Below are positions 44,470 to 54,146 of a stretch of DNA of 64,000 nt, in pieces. A program made the position numbers and the translations under genes. Positions within the stretch are counted from its first letter, which is position 1. The number at the start of each line of letters is the position of its first letter. The stretch comes from Phycisphaerae bacterium. GTDB lineage: Bacteria > Planctomycetota > Phycisphaerae > UBA1845 > UTPLA1. The notes beneath the pieces were generated by a model. The model was not told the DNA's origin, did no database searches, and was given only the letters and a program-made list of their open reading frames with translations. The stretch spans positions 407,073 through 471,072 of the forward strand of contig JAHBXN010000004.1 in NCBI GenBank assembly GCA_019636475.1. Direction: 5' to 3'.

Positions 44470-45115
44470 ACTTCAAATTGCCGGTTTCCGGGCGGACCAG
44501 CAGTTTCTGGACGAGCAGGAAATTCACTCCGCGATATTCCGTTATCTCACCGCTGACGATAAAGACGACCGGCTTTGTACCATTCTCCGAGTACATTTCC
44601 ATGTCTTCGAGCAATCGATTCGGCAGCAGTCTGATCGGTCGCTCCGGCGCGCCCTGCCCGCGGCTTTCAAATGAATAGACCCATTGCTCGCCTTCGCGGG
44701 ACATTCTTCCGGGCCGATCGACGAGTCGCGTACCGTCCGGCAGCAGTTTCGATTCGGGCGGGGAGATCGCATTTCCCGGAGGTGTGTCGATCGGTCTTGG
44801 GCGCTCCCCCTCGACGCCGGGCCTGACGACTGCCTTTGCGTCTCGACGCGAGGCCTCCTGGAGTTGGCGCAGAATTTCCGTGGCCGACGGTTCGCGGCGC
44901 GGTTCGGGATCGGCACCTGATGCGGGTTTCGTGGTGGGAGGTTTCTTGGCGCTGGAACCGGTTTCGGATGCGGGAGCGCTGCTCGGCTGGTCCTGCGGGT
45001 CATCGGCAAGAGCGCGATCGATCATGATCGCCGAGGCGGCGAACAGGAGCGCGGCGATCAGGACGGGGCCCAGTCTGCTCGACGTGGAAAACGGTCTATT
45101 CGCATGGATGCTCAT
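44468..45115 (-). CDS. Exported protein of unknown function
   Basis: 215 residues. An N-terminal hydrophobic signal or anchor (GPVLIAALLFAASAIMI, followed by ALADD as a possible cleavage site) precedes a Pro/Ser/Ala-rich linker. A helix with ATEILRQLQEASRRDAKAVV follows, and then a beta-rich domain. The final part (DGTRLVDRPGRM...LLPNRLLEDME...VSGEITEYRGVNFLLVQKLLVR) resembles proteins found in other planctomycetes that I cannot name. There is no enzyme motif. It is convergent with the Cys-rich gene and lies 90 bases downstream of the thioredoxin-fold gene on the same strand, so the two may share a transcript. Confidence 0.7.
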   Translation of the reverse strand: MSIHANRPFSTSSRLGPVLIAALLFAASAIMIDRALADDPQDQPSSAPASETGSSAKKPPTTKPASGADPEPRREPSATEILRQLQEASRRDAKAVVRPGVEGERPRPIDTPPGNAISPPESKLLPDGTRLVDRPGRMSREGEQWVYSFESRGQGAPERPIRLLPNRLLEDMEMYSENGTKPVVFIVSGEITEYRGVNFLLVQKLLVRPETGNLK

Positions 45116-45205
45116 GGCGAGTTCCTCCTTGCTATCGCTTGCAACAGTATTTGCGTTCTTTGGCCGCGACGCAACAGGTTGATGCGGGTAGGGGTTGTTC
45201 GGCCG

Positions 45206-47320
45206 TCATCCGGCCAATTCGTTGATCAGCGCTGCCTCGTCGGATATTGGCGATGCGCAGATGTAATCGCGGCAAACAAACGCCGTCGGTCTACCGTGCA
45301 GGGCGGTTCTGCGGTCCAGCAGGGGGATGTGGATCCCCGCGGTTGCGGCGGCCGGATCGGCTTCGAATCTGCCGGCGACCACCAGATTCGGCAAGTAGAT
45401 GCGCCAGACCGCGTCAAGCATCCGATTTGCGGCGGTGTCGCGCGCGGGCGCCACGATGGCGACTTCCTTCGGGCGGCGATGGAGAAAATCCATGCCGCTG
45501 AGCATCCGCTCGGAGCTAAAGGGCGAGTTGACGAGCTTTCGCCCGAATGTTTGAGCCGTCCTGCGCGCTTCTTCGTCAAGGTCGCTTCGGCCAAGCAGAA
45601 TCGAGAGACGCTGAAGGTTCAGAAACTGAACGGAACTTCCCGATGGAACTGCGTTGTCGATTGCGCTCCTCGATCGAATCAAAGTTTTCTCGGCGTCGTC
45701 GGCCGTGAAGAAGAAGCCCCCGCCGTCAGCGTCGCGGTAGTGTTCCATGACATGCCGGTTCAATCGCTCCGCTTCGTCGAGCCAGCGGATATCGAGGGTG
45801 GTTTCATAGAGGTTCAGGGATGCCTCGATCATGAATGCATAGTCATCGAGGTAGCCGAGGGTGTGGGTTCGTCCGTTGCGATAGTTGCGGAGCAAACGAC
45901 CGTTTGGGTCGCGCATCCTTGTCAGGACGAAATCAGCGGCCCGGGCGGCCGCATCTTGATATCGCGTGTCTTCGAGGATTCGAGCGGCTTTCGCCATGGA
46001 GGCGATCATCAAACCATTCCAAGATGCCAGAATCTTGTCATCGAGATGGGGCTTGACGCGCGTCTCGCGCAGGTCGAAGAGCTTTTTGCGGGATGCCGTC
46101 AGACGTGTTTCAAGCTGTGAGGGTTCCAACCCGTGGGCCTTTGCGACCACCTCGATCGGCCGCGGCACGTTTGGGATGTTGTGCCCTTCCCAATTGCCTG
46201 ACGGTGTGATGTCGTAGTAGTCGCAGAAGAGCGCGGATTCATTTTCTCCCAGCGCGCTCCGCACCTCGTCGAATGTCCAGATATAGAATTTCCCTTCGAC
46301 ACCCTCGCTGTCGGCATCGCGGGAGGAATAAAAACCGCCCTCGGGCCCCTGGAGATCGGCAATGACGTAATCGTGTATTTCGCGGGCGATCCGCGCGTAT
46401 AGCGGCTTCCTGGTGAGCTGGTACGCTTTCTGGTAGATGTCCGAGACGAGCGCCTGATCGTAGAGCATCTTTTCAAAGTGGGGCACGAGCCAGTCGACGT
46501 CGGTCGAATAGCGGCATATGCCGCCGCCGATCTGATCGTAGATTCCGCCGTGGGCCATCTTGTCGAGTGTCAATTCAACCATTCGGAGCAATCCGGCCTT
46601 CGGCTCGCCTTGGTGGGTTGATGCATGGTAGGCTCGGAGCATGAGATCCATTGACATGGATGGGGGGAATTTGTTGGTCCCTCCGCCGCTAATGCCGCCC
46701 TGTACTGTGTCGAACGCGCGGGCAAAGACTTCCGCTGTGGAGGGAATGAGCGAGTAGGGGGGCAATTCATCTCCCGGCTCGACGACGGTGAGCGACTTGA
46801 CCGCATCGGTCAGCGCGTCGGCCTGCTGGATGACTTTGTCGCGTTCCTCTCGCCAGACTCGTGCAAGGTAGCGCAGTACGTCTTCGAATCCGGGGCGGCC
46901 GTGGCTGCTCCGGGGCGGGAAGTACGTCCCCGCAAAGAACGGTCGCTGGTCGGGCGTGAGCCAGACCGACATGGGCCAGCCGCCGGAACGGGTAAAGACC
47001 TGCGTGGCCATCATGTAGATTTCGTCGAGGTCAGGTCGTTCTTCGCGATCCACTTTTATGCAGACGAAAAACTCATTCATCACGGCGGCGATCTGCTGGT
47101 TCTCGAAGCATTCGCGCTCCATGACGTGGCACCAATGGCAGGCGGAGTAGCCGATCGAAAGGAATATCGGTTTGTCCTCTTCGCGGGCGCGCTCGAGCGC
47201 CTCGGGGTCCCATTCGTACCAATCCACCGGGTTGTGCGCATGCTGGAGCAGGTACGGGCTTGTAGCGTGATTCAGCCTGTTCGGGCGCCGCTGCTCTGTG
47301 TCGCCGGCGTTTTGGGACAT
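45206..47320 (-). CDS. YyaL/SSP411-type thioredoxin-fold and glycosidase-fold protein
   Basis: 704 residues. The N-terminal 160 residues form a thioredoxin-like domain with the signature SPYLLQHAHNPVDWYEW and a CxxC active site (Cys61-His-Trp-Cys64 in GYSACHWCHVM). The remainder is an (alpha/alpha)6-barrel type region like N-acylglucosamine 2-epimerases, with the family's NKFPPSMSMDLMLRAY and GGFYSSRDADSEGVEGKFYIW segments. This family is widespread, and its biochemical role is unproven (thioredoxin-like redox or sugar-related). The ATG at 47320 is preceded by AGGAGG, which decides the start. It stands alone on this strand between the exported protein gene and the zinc-ribbon gene. Confidence 0.93.
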   Translation of the reverse strand: MSQNAGDTEQRRPNRLNHATSPYLLQHAHNPVDWYEWDPEALERAREEDKPIFLSIGYSACHWCHVMERECFENQQIAAVMNEFFVCIKVDREERPDLDEIYMMATQVFTRSGGWPMSVWLTPDQRPFFAGTYFPPRSSHGRPGFEDVLRYLARVWREERDKVIQQADALTDAVKSLTVVEPGDELPPYSLIPSTAEVFARAFDTVQGGISGGGTNKFPPSMSMDLMLRAYHASTHQGEPKAGLLRMVELTLDKMAHGGIYDQIGGGICRYSTDVDWLVPHFEKMLYDQALVSDIYQKAYQLTRKPLYARIAREIHDYVIADLQGPEGGFYSSRDADSEGVEGKFYIWTFDEVRSALGENESALFCDYYDITPSGNWEGHNIPNVPRPIEVVAKAHGLEPSQLETRLTASRKKLFDLRETRVKPHLDDKILASWNGLMIASMAKAARILEDTRYQDAAARAADFVLTRMRDPNGRLLRNYRNGRTHTLGYLDDYAFMIEASLNLYETTLDIRWLDEAERLNRHVMEHYRDADGGGFFFTADDAEKTLIRSRSAIDNAVPSGSSVQFLNLQRLSILLGRSDLDEEARRTAQTFGRKLVNSPFSSERMLSGMDFLHRRPKEVAIVAPARDTAANRMLDAVWRIYLPNLVVAGRFEADPAAATAGIHIPLLDRRTALHGRPTAFVCRDYICASPISDEAALINELAG

Positions 47321-47499
47321 GATGGAACCTCCTGTGGATCGCGCGCTGGGCGGCGCGCCGTTTCGGCAACTGCGGCAGACCGCACCGTGAGAAATCATGC
47401 GGCCGCCTACGCTTGTCGTGCGAGACGGTCAAACGGAGCATTGATCACGCCTGACTATATTCGAACTCCCGGAGATCGACTTGGTGCGAATTTGCGAAA

Positions 47500-47985
47500 T
47501 CAGAAATCGACATTGTGGACGGTGTCGCAGTTCCAACAGACTTCAAAGGTCGGTGGGTTTTCCTCGCCGCAGGCGGTGCATTTCCAATCGGAGCCTGATG
47601 TGTCCGGCTCGGGCGGCATTTCGCCGGTCGCGGCGAAGTGTTTCAGCCATCGTATCGCGTCGAAATAGCGGTTGCGTTCGACGGCAAGCTTTCCATTGAT
47701 GCTCTGAGTTCGGCTCATCCCGAAGATTGATTCGGCGGGATTCTGAGCCGCCATGAACAGGATGCCGGCGCGGCGCATGATTTCATTCGTCCGGGCCGAG
47801 AGCGGCACTTCGCGGCCATCAAGAATGACGGCGGGGAAATCTCCGCGCGGTATATGCTGTTCCAGATCTATTTCGCGTCCGCATTCGGGGCATCGGTGTG
47901 ATGGCAGGCCTTTAAGCGAATAGCCGCAGCCGATGCAATTCAGTCCAAGATCGGGAATTGGAAGTGCTGCCGGGTCGAACTCCAT
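47500..47985 (-). CDS. Double zinc-ribbon protein of unknown function
   Basis: 161 residues with a zinc ribbon at each end. The N-terminal one is CIGCGYSLKGLPSHRCPECG (Cys17, Cys20, Cys32, Cys35) and the C-terminal one is CTACGEENPPTFEVCWNC. The CxxCGYxLxGLP form is common in Planctomycetota proteins. The middle region (about 60-125) contains a hydrophobic helix FMAAQNPAESIFG and basic residues but no clear TM. No catalytic motif. It may bind nucleic acid or protein. It is encoded alone. The C-terminal ribbon resembles those that precede membrane regulators, but nothing more can be said. Confidence 0.7.
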   Translation of the reverse strand: MEFDPAALPIPDLGLNCIGCGYSLKGLPSHRCPECGREIDLEQHIPRGDFPAVILDGREVPLSARTNEIMRRAGILFMAAQNPAESIFGMSRTQSINGKLAVERNRYFDAIRWLKHFAATGEMPPEPDTSGSDWKCTACGEENPPTFEVCWNCDTVHNVDF

Positions 47986-48152
47986 GCCGGAATTCTAGTC
48001 GAAAATCAGCGTTTGCGTTGATCGGAGCATGGCGCAAACAGGTTGGCCCGATTTCCGAGACGTTGCGCCTCGGAAACCGGGCCAGAGGGTGGAGTGGGGT
48101 TTCGTAAATCACAGGCGTGCGTCGGCCGTGCCTTACGACGCCTGCAATGCAA

Positions 48153-50000
48153 TCAGCGAATTATCAAATTGCAGTGGGGGCCGATCAGCAGGACGCCCTC
48201 ATTTGAGAGCAACTCCACCTGGGTCATGAACTTCTCCATGACCTGGGCTTTCTGAGGATCAATTGCCCGGACCGCATCCAGCATGGTCGCGACAGACGGC
48301 TGATGCTGCAGTTTCAAACCACCGGCCCGGGTCCTCATCATGAACTCGTCGTCCTTGCTTTCCCCTCCGAAGATCGCGCTGAAGACATCCATGAACGACT
48401 TGGGTCGTGGAAACACACGAAGCTCGTAATCGCTCACGTCGGCTGCGTCCGCAGCGTAACGAATGGCGTCCACCATGCCGCCCAGCTGATCGACCAGTCC
48501 GAGTTCAAGCGCCTGAGCGCCGGTGTAAACCCGGCCGCCGGCAAGACCTTCGATTTCCCCTTTAAGGCGGTCCTTGCGGCCTGCCAGAACCCGATTCTTG
48601 AAGTCGCCATAGACTCGATTCATCATGTTCATCATGACGGCGCGTTCCTGATCGTCCCAGGTCCGGTTGGAGTTCATGATGTCGCTGTGCGCGCCGCGCT
48701 TGTATTCGTGGCCGGTGACACCGACCCAGTCCCAGAGGCCCTTTGTGACCATCTTGCCGCCAACCACTCCGATGGAGCCGGTGATCGTGGCGGGCTCGGC
48801 GAAAATCTTGTCTGCGAGCGTGGACACGTAGTATCCGCCGCTTGCGGCGACATTGCCCATCGAGACGATGAAGGGGCGACCGGTCTTTTTGAATCTCGCG
48901 GCAGCCTCACACATGATGTCGCTGGCGAGCGCTGAGCCTCCGGGCGAGTCCACCCGAAGAACGAGTGCTTTGACGGTGTCATCGTCACAAGCTTCGGCAA
49001 TCGCTTTGCGAACCGTGTCGGAGCCGGCGTTAGATGCGCCGCCAAAGAGACTCTCTTCCGATTTGCCGCTGGTGATGGCATTTTCGACGTAGACGACGGC
49101 GATCGCGGGCTTGGTCGACTTCGTCGGCAGTTTCATGAGATCGCCGAACAGCTTGAAGATCGCGAAGGGGTTGTTAAGGTCGATTTCCGGCGTCTTGGCG
49201 CCGCCATAGTTGGTGACCACCTTGGTATCGTCGCCGTAGCGGCTCTTGATCGCCTCGACGAAGTCCTCACGGTACATGAGTTTGTCAACAAGCTTTGCCT
49301 CGAGCGCCTCCTCGGAGCTGAGGATGCCCTTGTCAACCAGGGCTCTGACTTTCTCGGGGCTGATCTGGCGGCTCTTGGCGAGTTCCTCAATCCAGGTGCT
49401 GAAGATCGAGTCGAGCAGTTTGTTGGTCTGCGCTTCATCCTCCTTGCTCGGGCCGGTTCGATAGAACATTTCGCCGGCGGACTTGTAGTCGCCGCAATGC
49501 AGAATGTCAGCCTCGACGCCAATCTTCGTGAGCATGTTCTTGAAGTAGAGCGATTCGGCATAGAAGCCTGGAATGACCACTTCGCCTGCGGGGACCAGCA
49601 CGACCTTACTGGCCGCGGAGGCGAGCATCAGGGTGCCGTTACCCAGGCCCTCGCTGAAGACCCAGACATCCTTGTCGGCAGCCCGCAGCGCCTCGAACTG
49701 GGAGCGAAGCTCCTGAATCTGGGCGAACCCAAGGGCGGCGTCGTCCAGATGGAAGATCAAGGCCTTGACCGCCTTGTCCATTCGAGCCTTGCGAAGCTTC
49801 TCGAGCAGATCGAACATGGTGTTCGGCGCCCGCTCACCGAGCAGGGCCGCCAGTCCGCTTGAATCCGGCTGTTCCGGCAATGGGCCCTTCAAATTGAACA
49901 TGGCAATGATGTCGCCGTCTGCCGCGCGGGCCACGGAGGCGACCGGAATCGCCGCCGCCGCGACCGCGATGATGAGAAAACTTCGAAGTTTCTTAATCAT
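48153..50000 (-). CDS. sppA: Signal peptide peptidase SppA (67K type)
   Basis: Membrane-associated serine protease that removes leftover signal peptides. The 615-residue protein has an N-terminal signal or anchor (LRSFLIIAVAAAAIPVASVARA) and two tandem crotonase-like domains, as in E. coli SppA. The general base Lys173 lies in CGDYKSAGE in the first domain and the nucleophile Ser387 in NVAASGGYYVST in the second, the arrangement known for the long form. The ATG at 50000 is preferred over a GTG five codons upstream because GGAG lies nine bases away. The last 60 residues are extra to the usual fold. It is not in an operon with its neighbours. Confidence 0.93.
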   Translation of the reverse strand: MIKKLRSFLIIAVAAAAIPVASVARAADGDIIAMFNLKGPLPEQPDSSGLAALLGERAPNTMFDLLEKLRKARMDKAVKALIFHLDDAALGFAQIQELRSQFEALRAADKDVWVFSEGLGNGTLMLASAASKVVLVPAGEVVIPGFYAESLYFKNMLTKIGVEADILHCGDYKSAGEMFYRTGPSKEDEAQTNKLLDSIFSTWIEELAKSRQISPEKVRALVDKGILSSEEALEAKLVDKLMYREDFVEAIKSRYGDDTKVVTNYGGAKTPEIDLNNPFAIFKLFGDLMKLPTKSTKPAIAVVYVENAITSGKSEESLFGGASNAGSDTVRKAIAEACDDDTVKALVLRVDSPGGSALASDIMCEAAARFKKTGRPFIVSMGNVAASGGYYVSTLADKIFAEPATITGSIGVVGGKMVTKGLWDWVGVTGHEYKRGAHSDIMNSNRTWDDQERAVMMNMMNRVYGDFKNRVLAGRKDRLKGEIEGLAGGRVYTGAQALELGLVDQLGGMVDAIRYAADAADVSDYELRVFPRPKSFMDVFSAIFGGESKDDEFMMRTRAGGLKLQHQPSVATMLDAVRAIDPQKAQVMEKFMTQVELLSNEGVLLIGPHCNLIIR

Positions 50001-50290
50001 GTCCTGTTTCTCCACTCACCTACAGGCAGCACCGTCGAATCATTCAATCGCGTCGGAATTCGTTCCGTCGACGATGAATTGATTGCCGCCTTGCCAATAT
50101 TTGCACATAGTCGCCGATTCTCATGAATTGATCGGCTTACCTCACGCGAGGTTCCGGTTCGGACGTTTTTTGCACGATTTACCTAAAAAGCCCACGAAGC
50201 GTCAATCGGGTCGAACCGGACCGAGCAGGCAATTCCGGGCAACCGCGATGGGATAAACGAGATGGGTCACTTGTCCTCACGCAGGCTGGG
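50001..50290 (+). other. Spacer upstream of sppA
   Basis: Holds the sppA promoter and the end of the M14 peptidase transcript. No RNA gene or clear repeat is seen; several short palindromes such as GTCGAC (near 50077) are present by chance frequency. Confidence 0.3.
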
Positions 50291-51100
50291 TCAGAGCTTT
50301 TCGGGATAGGAGATCGCCGCGAGCATCATTCGGCCGTATTGGTTCCACAGTTCGCGTCCAGCGACGCCTTTTGCGTCCTTGGGAAGTTCCAGCGTGATAA
50401 TCGGGATGCCGAGTGTCTCGCCGGCGTACGATCCGAGCGACCCCGGCCGGCTGCCGATACGTCTGACCGGAATATCCGTATGTTCCGCCATGGCCTGTGC
50501 AAGGGACTCGGCTGGGCCATCGTAGTCAATGCACTCGCTGCCGTAGTTCAGCGGCTGGTGGATGCTTACGATGCGGCGGGGACTCTCGCGGTCAATGAGC
50601 GCATGAAGGGCGATGCTCTCCGGTTCAGAGAGCGGGCGTGGACCGTGATGGCCTTGCTCATTGAAATTCGTCGCGGGGAAGTTCCGATTCAGATCGACGC
50701 CCCGTGCGTTGTATCGCGTCTGGTGGTGTCGGCCATCAGGGTTCATATCAGTGATGATGATGATCCGCCTGCCGTCGACGAGATCGGGCTGGCCTTCGAG
50801 GTGGTCGATCAAATGCCGGGTCAGCGGGGTGCCGGCATCTTCGTCTCCGTGGATGGTCGCCATGATGAGGACCACATCCCGGCCACAGCCGAACGCGTGG
50901 TATTCAATCGGCCGGCCCTGCACGGAACGACCGATGAGACCGCGGACAGGTGCGACGGTCCGCGCGTCGCGACGAACGGTTTGTCGCTGATCCGGAGGAA
51001 TACATGCGGAGGTCAGCCCGATGCCAAGCAGGGACAAGGTGACCAGCCCGATCAGCGGCGGGGCGAAAGCGTCAGCAATTTCGACATGCTTTTCGGGCAT
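50291..51100 (-). CDS. M14-family zinc carboxypeptidase (MpaA-like)
   Basis: 269 residues with a hydrophobic N-terminal segment (LIGLVTLSLLGIGLTSAC). This may be a signal peptide, possibly a lipoprotein one, though Leu-Thr-Ser-Ala-Cys is not an ideal lipobox. The catalytic domain has the zinc-binding HGDE (His84 and Glu87), His181 in SIHQPLN as third ligand, Arg139 in DLNRNFP as carboxylate binder and Glu238 in LELP as catalytic acid. The layout matches gamma-D-Glu-Dap amidases such as MpaA, which recycle cell-wall peptides. It is divergent from ispG. Peptidoglycan turnover is a family-based inference. Confidence 0.85.
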   Translation of the reverse strand: MPEKHVEIADAFAPPLIGLVTLSLLGIGLTSACIPPDQRQTVRRDARTVAPVRGLIGRSVQGRPIEYHAFGCGRDVVLIMATIHGDEDAGTPLTRHLIDHLEGQPDLVDGRRIIIITDMNPDGRHHQTRYNARGVDLNRNFPATNFNEQGHHGPRPLSEPESIALHALIDRESPRRIVSIHQPLNYGSECIDYDGPAESLAQAMAEHTDIPVRRIGSRPGSLGSYAGETLGIPIITLELPKDAKGVAGRELWNQYGRMMLAAISYPEKL

Positions 51101-51293
51101 TGGGGCTTCGAAGTCTCAAACTCCACTCTACCGAAGATCGACCCGAGCATCTTCCATACGCAGCCGGTTCCGTCAAGTTCAAGGGAACGATTCGCTTCAG
51201 GCCGGTGAGGGCGGGTTATCGTCCTGCGGTTTTCTTTCTACAATACCGGAACGCTCAATGCCCGGCTCACCGGGAGAATCGAGGACGCACTGC

Positions 51294-52499
51294 ATGTACC
51301 CTCGCCGAAAAACCCGCCAGGTCAAGGTCGGTCCCGTTTTGATCGGCGGCGACGCGCCTGTTTCGATTCAGTCAATGACGAGTACCTATACATACGAAAT
51401 CGACAAGACCGTCGCGCAGATTCAGGCACTGGCTCGCGCCGGCTGCGATATCGTGCGGGTGGCCGTCCCTGAACCGCGGGATACGGAGGCATTGAGGCAC
51501 ATTTTGCCGCAGTGTCCGGTGCCGATCGTGGCGGACGTTCATTTCCATTTTCAGCGGGCGATGGAGTCGATCGAGGCGGGGGTACACAAGATTCGGCTGA
51601 ATCCGGGCAATATCCAGGATCGCAAGCAGGTTGACCGCGTGATCCGGGCCTGTCGAGAACGGGGGATTCCAATCCGCGTCGGCGTGAACGAAGGCGGCAT
51701 CGTGGAGCGCAAGGACAAATCCAAGCGTGCGGAGGAGAAGGCCAGGCTTGAGCAGAACTATGAGGATGAACTCGTCGGCATCATGATCGACAAGCTGGAA
51801 GAGTATCTCCGGATTTTTGACGAGAACGACTTTCAGGACGTCGTCATCAGCGCCAAGAGCATTGATCCGAGAATTGTCATCAAAGCCTACACGGCGATCA
51901 GCGACCGATTTGATTTTCCATTGCATCTGGGTGTCACGCACGCGGGGCCGAAGGAAACCGGGTGCATCCGCAGTGTCACTGCGCTGGGGACCCTGCTGGC
52001 CAACGGCATCGGCGACACGGTCCGCATCAGCTACGCGAGCGATCCGGTGTTCGAAGTCGAGGACGCCAAGGAGATGCTCAACTGTCTGGGCCTGCGTCCT
52101 CGAGTCGAGCCTGAGTTGATCGCGTGTCCGACGTGCGGACGAATCGAGGTTGATCTGATCACGCTTGTGCAGGACGTCCGTCGGAAGCTGGCTGATATCA
52201 AAGTCCCGGTGAAGGTGGCGGTGATGGGCTGCGTCGTGAATGGTCCCGGCGAGGCCGAGGGCGCTGATGTGGCCGTCTTTGCGGGTAAGGGCAAGGGCAT
52301 CATCTATGTCCAAGGGGAGCAGGTACGGACGGTCAGCGAAAGCGAGATGATGCAGGCGCTGTACGAGGAGTCGCTGGCGTTCGCGGAGCGCGTGCAGCGC
52401 GGGGAGGCGCAGCTCCGCCATGGCGGCGTGACCATCAAGCCGCCGGATCCGCTACCAAGGGCGGACGGGAGCCTGCCGCTACCTGTTGTGACCCGATAG
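51294..52499 (+). CDS. ispG: 4-hydroxy-3-methylbut-2-enyl diphosphate synthase IspG
   Basis: Penultimate enzyme of the MEP isoprenoid pathway, making HMBPP from MEcPP with a [4Fe-4S] cluster. The 401-residue protein starts as usual with the strand RRKTRQVKVGPVLIGGDAPVSIQSMT. It keeps the three cluster cysteines, Cys278 and Cys281 (ACPTCGRIE) and Cys313 (GCVVNGPGE), plus the fourth ligand Glu in GPGEAEGAD. It lacks the large central insert of plant, apicomplexan and some bacterial forms. The ATG at 51294 follows GAGGA at the right distance; earlier in-frame starts add non-conserved sequence that overlaps the divergent M14 gene. No other MEP gene is nearby. Confidence 0.96.
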   Translation: MYPRRKTRQVKVGPVLIGGDAPVSIQSMTSTYTYEIDKTVAQIQALARAGCDIVRVAVPEPRDTEALRHILPQCPVPIVADVHFHFQRAMESIEAGVHKIRLNPGNIQDRKQVDRVIRACRERGIPIRVGVNEGGIVERKDKSKRAEEKARLEQNYEDELVGIMIDKLEEYLRIFDENDFQDVVISAKSIDPRIVIKAYTAISDRFDFPLHLGVTHAGPKETGCIRSVTALGTLLANGIGDTVRISYASDPVFEVEDAKEMLNCLGLRPRVEPELIACPTCGRIEVDLITLVQDVRRKLADIKVPVKVAVMGCVVNGPGEAEGADVAVFAGKGKGIIYVQGEQVRTVSESEMMQALYEESLAFAERVQRGEAQLRHGGVTIKPPDPLPRADGSLPLPVVTR

Positions 52500-52596
52500 G
52501 CTGTATCGGGGTGGCATCTCCGTGGGACGGCTGCAACACATTTCCAACAAAATGCGATAACGAAAAGCGCGACGGTCGTGCGAGCCGCATCACGCG

Positions 52597-53037
52597 CTAA
52601 GGCTGGGTGGCCTGAGGTTCAGGAATCTCCCGGCCTGATTCATCCCAGTAGTGCCAGGATTCCGGCAGTTTTCTGCCTTGCTCGTACATGCCCTCGGCCG
52701 CTCTCCCGCCGTTCGGGTGATAGATCGTCCAGCGTCCGGTTCGCTCGTACCTGACACCGTGCCGCTTCACATACCCCGTGGTCTGCGGCTTGCCGTTGGG
52801 AAAGCGCTCAACCACGGGCAGCACGCCGCTTACAAACCAGAGATACCCGAAGTAAAGCGCGACAATCAGAATCGGGACGAGAATCACCACGAGGCGGGTT
52901 GGCGAACGATCGGCGGATTCGCCATCGGCAACACCGGAGACGCCAGCGGCGCCGGCAGGCGAATCCTGTGAATCATCACGGGAAAGCGGATCAGTCGACA
53001 CGTAGCTGACAGGATCGTGCCGCGCGTTGTTCTGCAT
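52597..53037 (-). CDS. Single-TM protein with MORN/YwqK-like C-terminal repeat
   Basis: About 146 residues. An acidic, Ser/Gly-rich N terminus precedes a TM helix (LVVILVPILIVALYFGYLWFV). A C-terminal part follows with the pattern of MORN or YwqK-type repeats: FPNGKPQTTGYVKR and GRWTIYHPNGGRAAEGMYEQGRK, ending WHYWDESGRE. Such repeats are found in small toxin-antitoxin-like and surface proteins. The topology is likely inside N terminus, outside repeats. The start is taken as the ATG at 53037; a TTG is two codons earlier. It shares a strand with sdhB, which ends upstream, so co-transcription is possible. Function unknown. Confidence 0.65.
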   Translation of the reverse strand: MQNNARHDPVSYVSTDPLSRDDSQDSPAGAAGVSGVADGESADRSPTRLVVILVPILIVALYFGYLWFVSGVLPVVERFPNGKPQTTGYVKRHGVRYERTGRWTIYHPNGGRAAEGMYEQGRKLPESWHYWDESGREIPEPQATQP

Positions 53038-53070
53038 AATCAACTCTGTACTTCCCCGGACGATGGAAGA

Positions 53071-53967
53071 CTACTTTGACAGCCAACGCTTGATGGCGTA
53101 GATGGATGTGTCGCGGCCGGCCTTGGCGATCGACCGGGTCAGCGGGATGTTCTTCGGACACACTTTCACGCAATTCTGCGCGTTTCCGCAGTCGGTGATT
53201 CCGCCGGGCCCCATCAATGCGTCAAGCCGAACGCCCTTGGTGATCTGGCCGGTCGGATGGGTGTTAAACAGCACCGCCTGGGAGATGACCGCGGGGCCGA
53301 CAAAATCGGCGTCCATTGCCGTGTATTGCCTTCGTTTGAATTCCTGATCGGTCTCACCGGCCTGCTGGACCAATTCGATTTTTGAATACTGCGGGCAGAC
53401 TTCCATACAGCAGCCACAGGTCATGCACTCCGAGAGCGGATAGGCTTCCTCCTGAGCCTCAGGACCCTGGAGCGGCCCCGGCCCTTCGTCGTGATATCCA
53501 TCGACAGGAATCCATGCCTTGACCCGTTGCAAGCCTCGGAACATGCGCTTTCGATCGACCATGAGGTCACGCACGACCGGAAACTTGCTCATGGGCTCCA
53601 GCTCGATCTCGCCTCCGCTGTTGCACTCCAATTTATCGACCAGTGCCGAGCAGGCCTGCCGGACGGTGCCGTTGATCACCATCGTACAGGCGCCACAGAC
53701 CTCCTCGAGGCAATTGCAATCCCAGACGACGGGCTTCACGGTCTTGTCGCTTCCGATCGGCTGGGGATTTTTCGCGATCGCCTGCAATGCGGAAATGACG
53801 TTCATACCCGGAACGTATTCCACGGCGAACGACTCGTAATATCGCTGGCCGCCGGGCTTGTCCTGGCGTGCGATTCGAAAATGAACTTTGTCACCCACGC
53901 GATGGCGGCCGTGTCCATGACCGTGATCGTGCGATTCCTTGCCGTGCGCCGTTGCGTTTGAACCCAT
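53071..53967 (-). CDS. sdhB: Succinate dehydrogenase/fumarate reductase iron-sulfur subunit
   Basis: 298 residues. The N-terminal plant-type [2Fe-2S] domain has WDCNCLEEVCGACTMVING with its four cysteines. The C-terminal ferredoxin-like domain has CMTCGCCMEVCPQY and CGNAQNCVKVCPKNIPL, ligands for [4Fe-4S] and [3Fe-4S] clusters. The protein passes electrons between the flavoprotein and the quinone site. A His-rich stretch at the N terminus (ESHDHGHGHGRHRV) precedes the fold and is unusual for this subunit. The ATG at 53967 has GGAG upstream. sdhA and the membrane subunit are not adjacent; divergent and unrelated genes flank it. The subunit must be assembled with partners encoded elsewhere. Confidence 0.93.
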   Translation of the reverse strand: MGSNATAHGKESHDHGHGHGRHRVGDKVHFRIARQDKPGGQRYYESFAVEYVPGMNVISALQAIAKNPQPIGSDKTVKPVVWDCNCLEEVCGACTMVINGTVRQACSALVDKLECNSGGEIELEPMSKFPVVRDLMVDRKRMFRGLQRVKAWIPVDGYHDEGPGPLQGPEAQEEAYPLSECMTCGCCMEVCPQYSKIELVQQAGETDQEFKRRQYTAMDADFVGPAVISQAVLFNTHPTGQITKGVRLDALMGPGGITDCGNAQNCVKVCPKNIPLTRSIAKAGRDTSIYAIKRWLSK

Positions 53968-54146
53968 GTGGCGAAAGCTCCAAGCGATTGCGTTTTTTCC
54001 GATGCCGGGCGGATTATAGAGGCACTCTCGATTGGCCTGCAAACCGTTTCACATCGATTGCCGGCGGGCGGTACATCCCGCGACAAGATGCTCTACAATG
54101 TCGGCCGATTCTAAAGAAATCGTTGAAAATTCCCGGATCCATCCGC

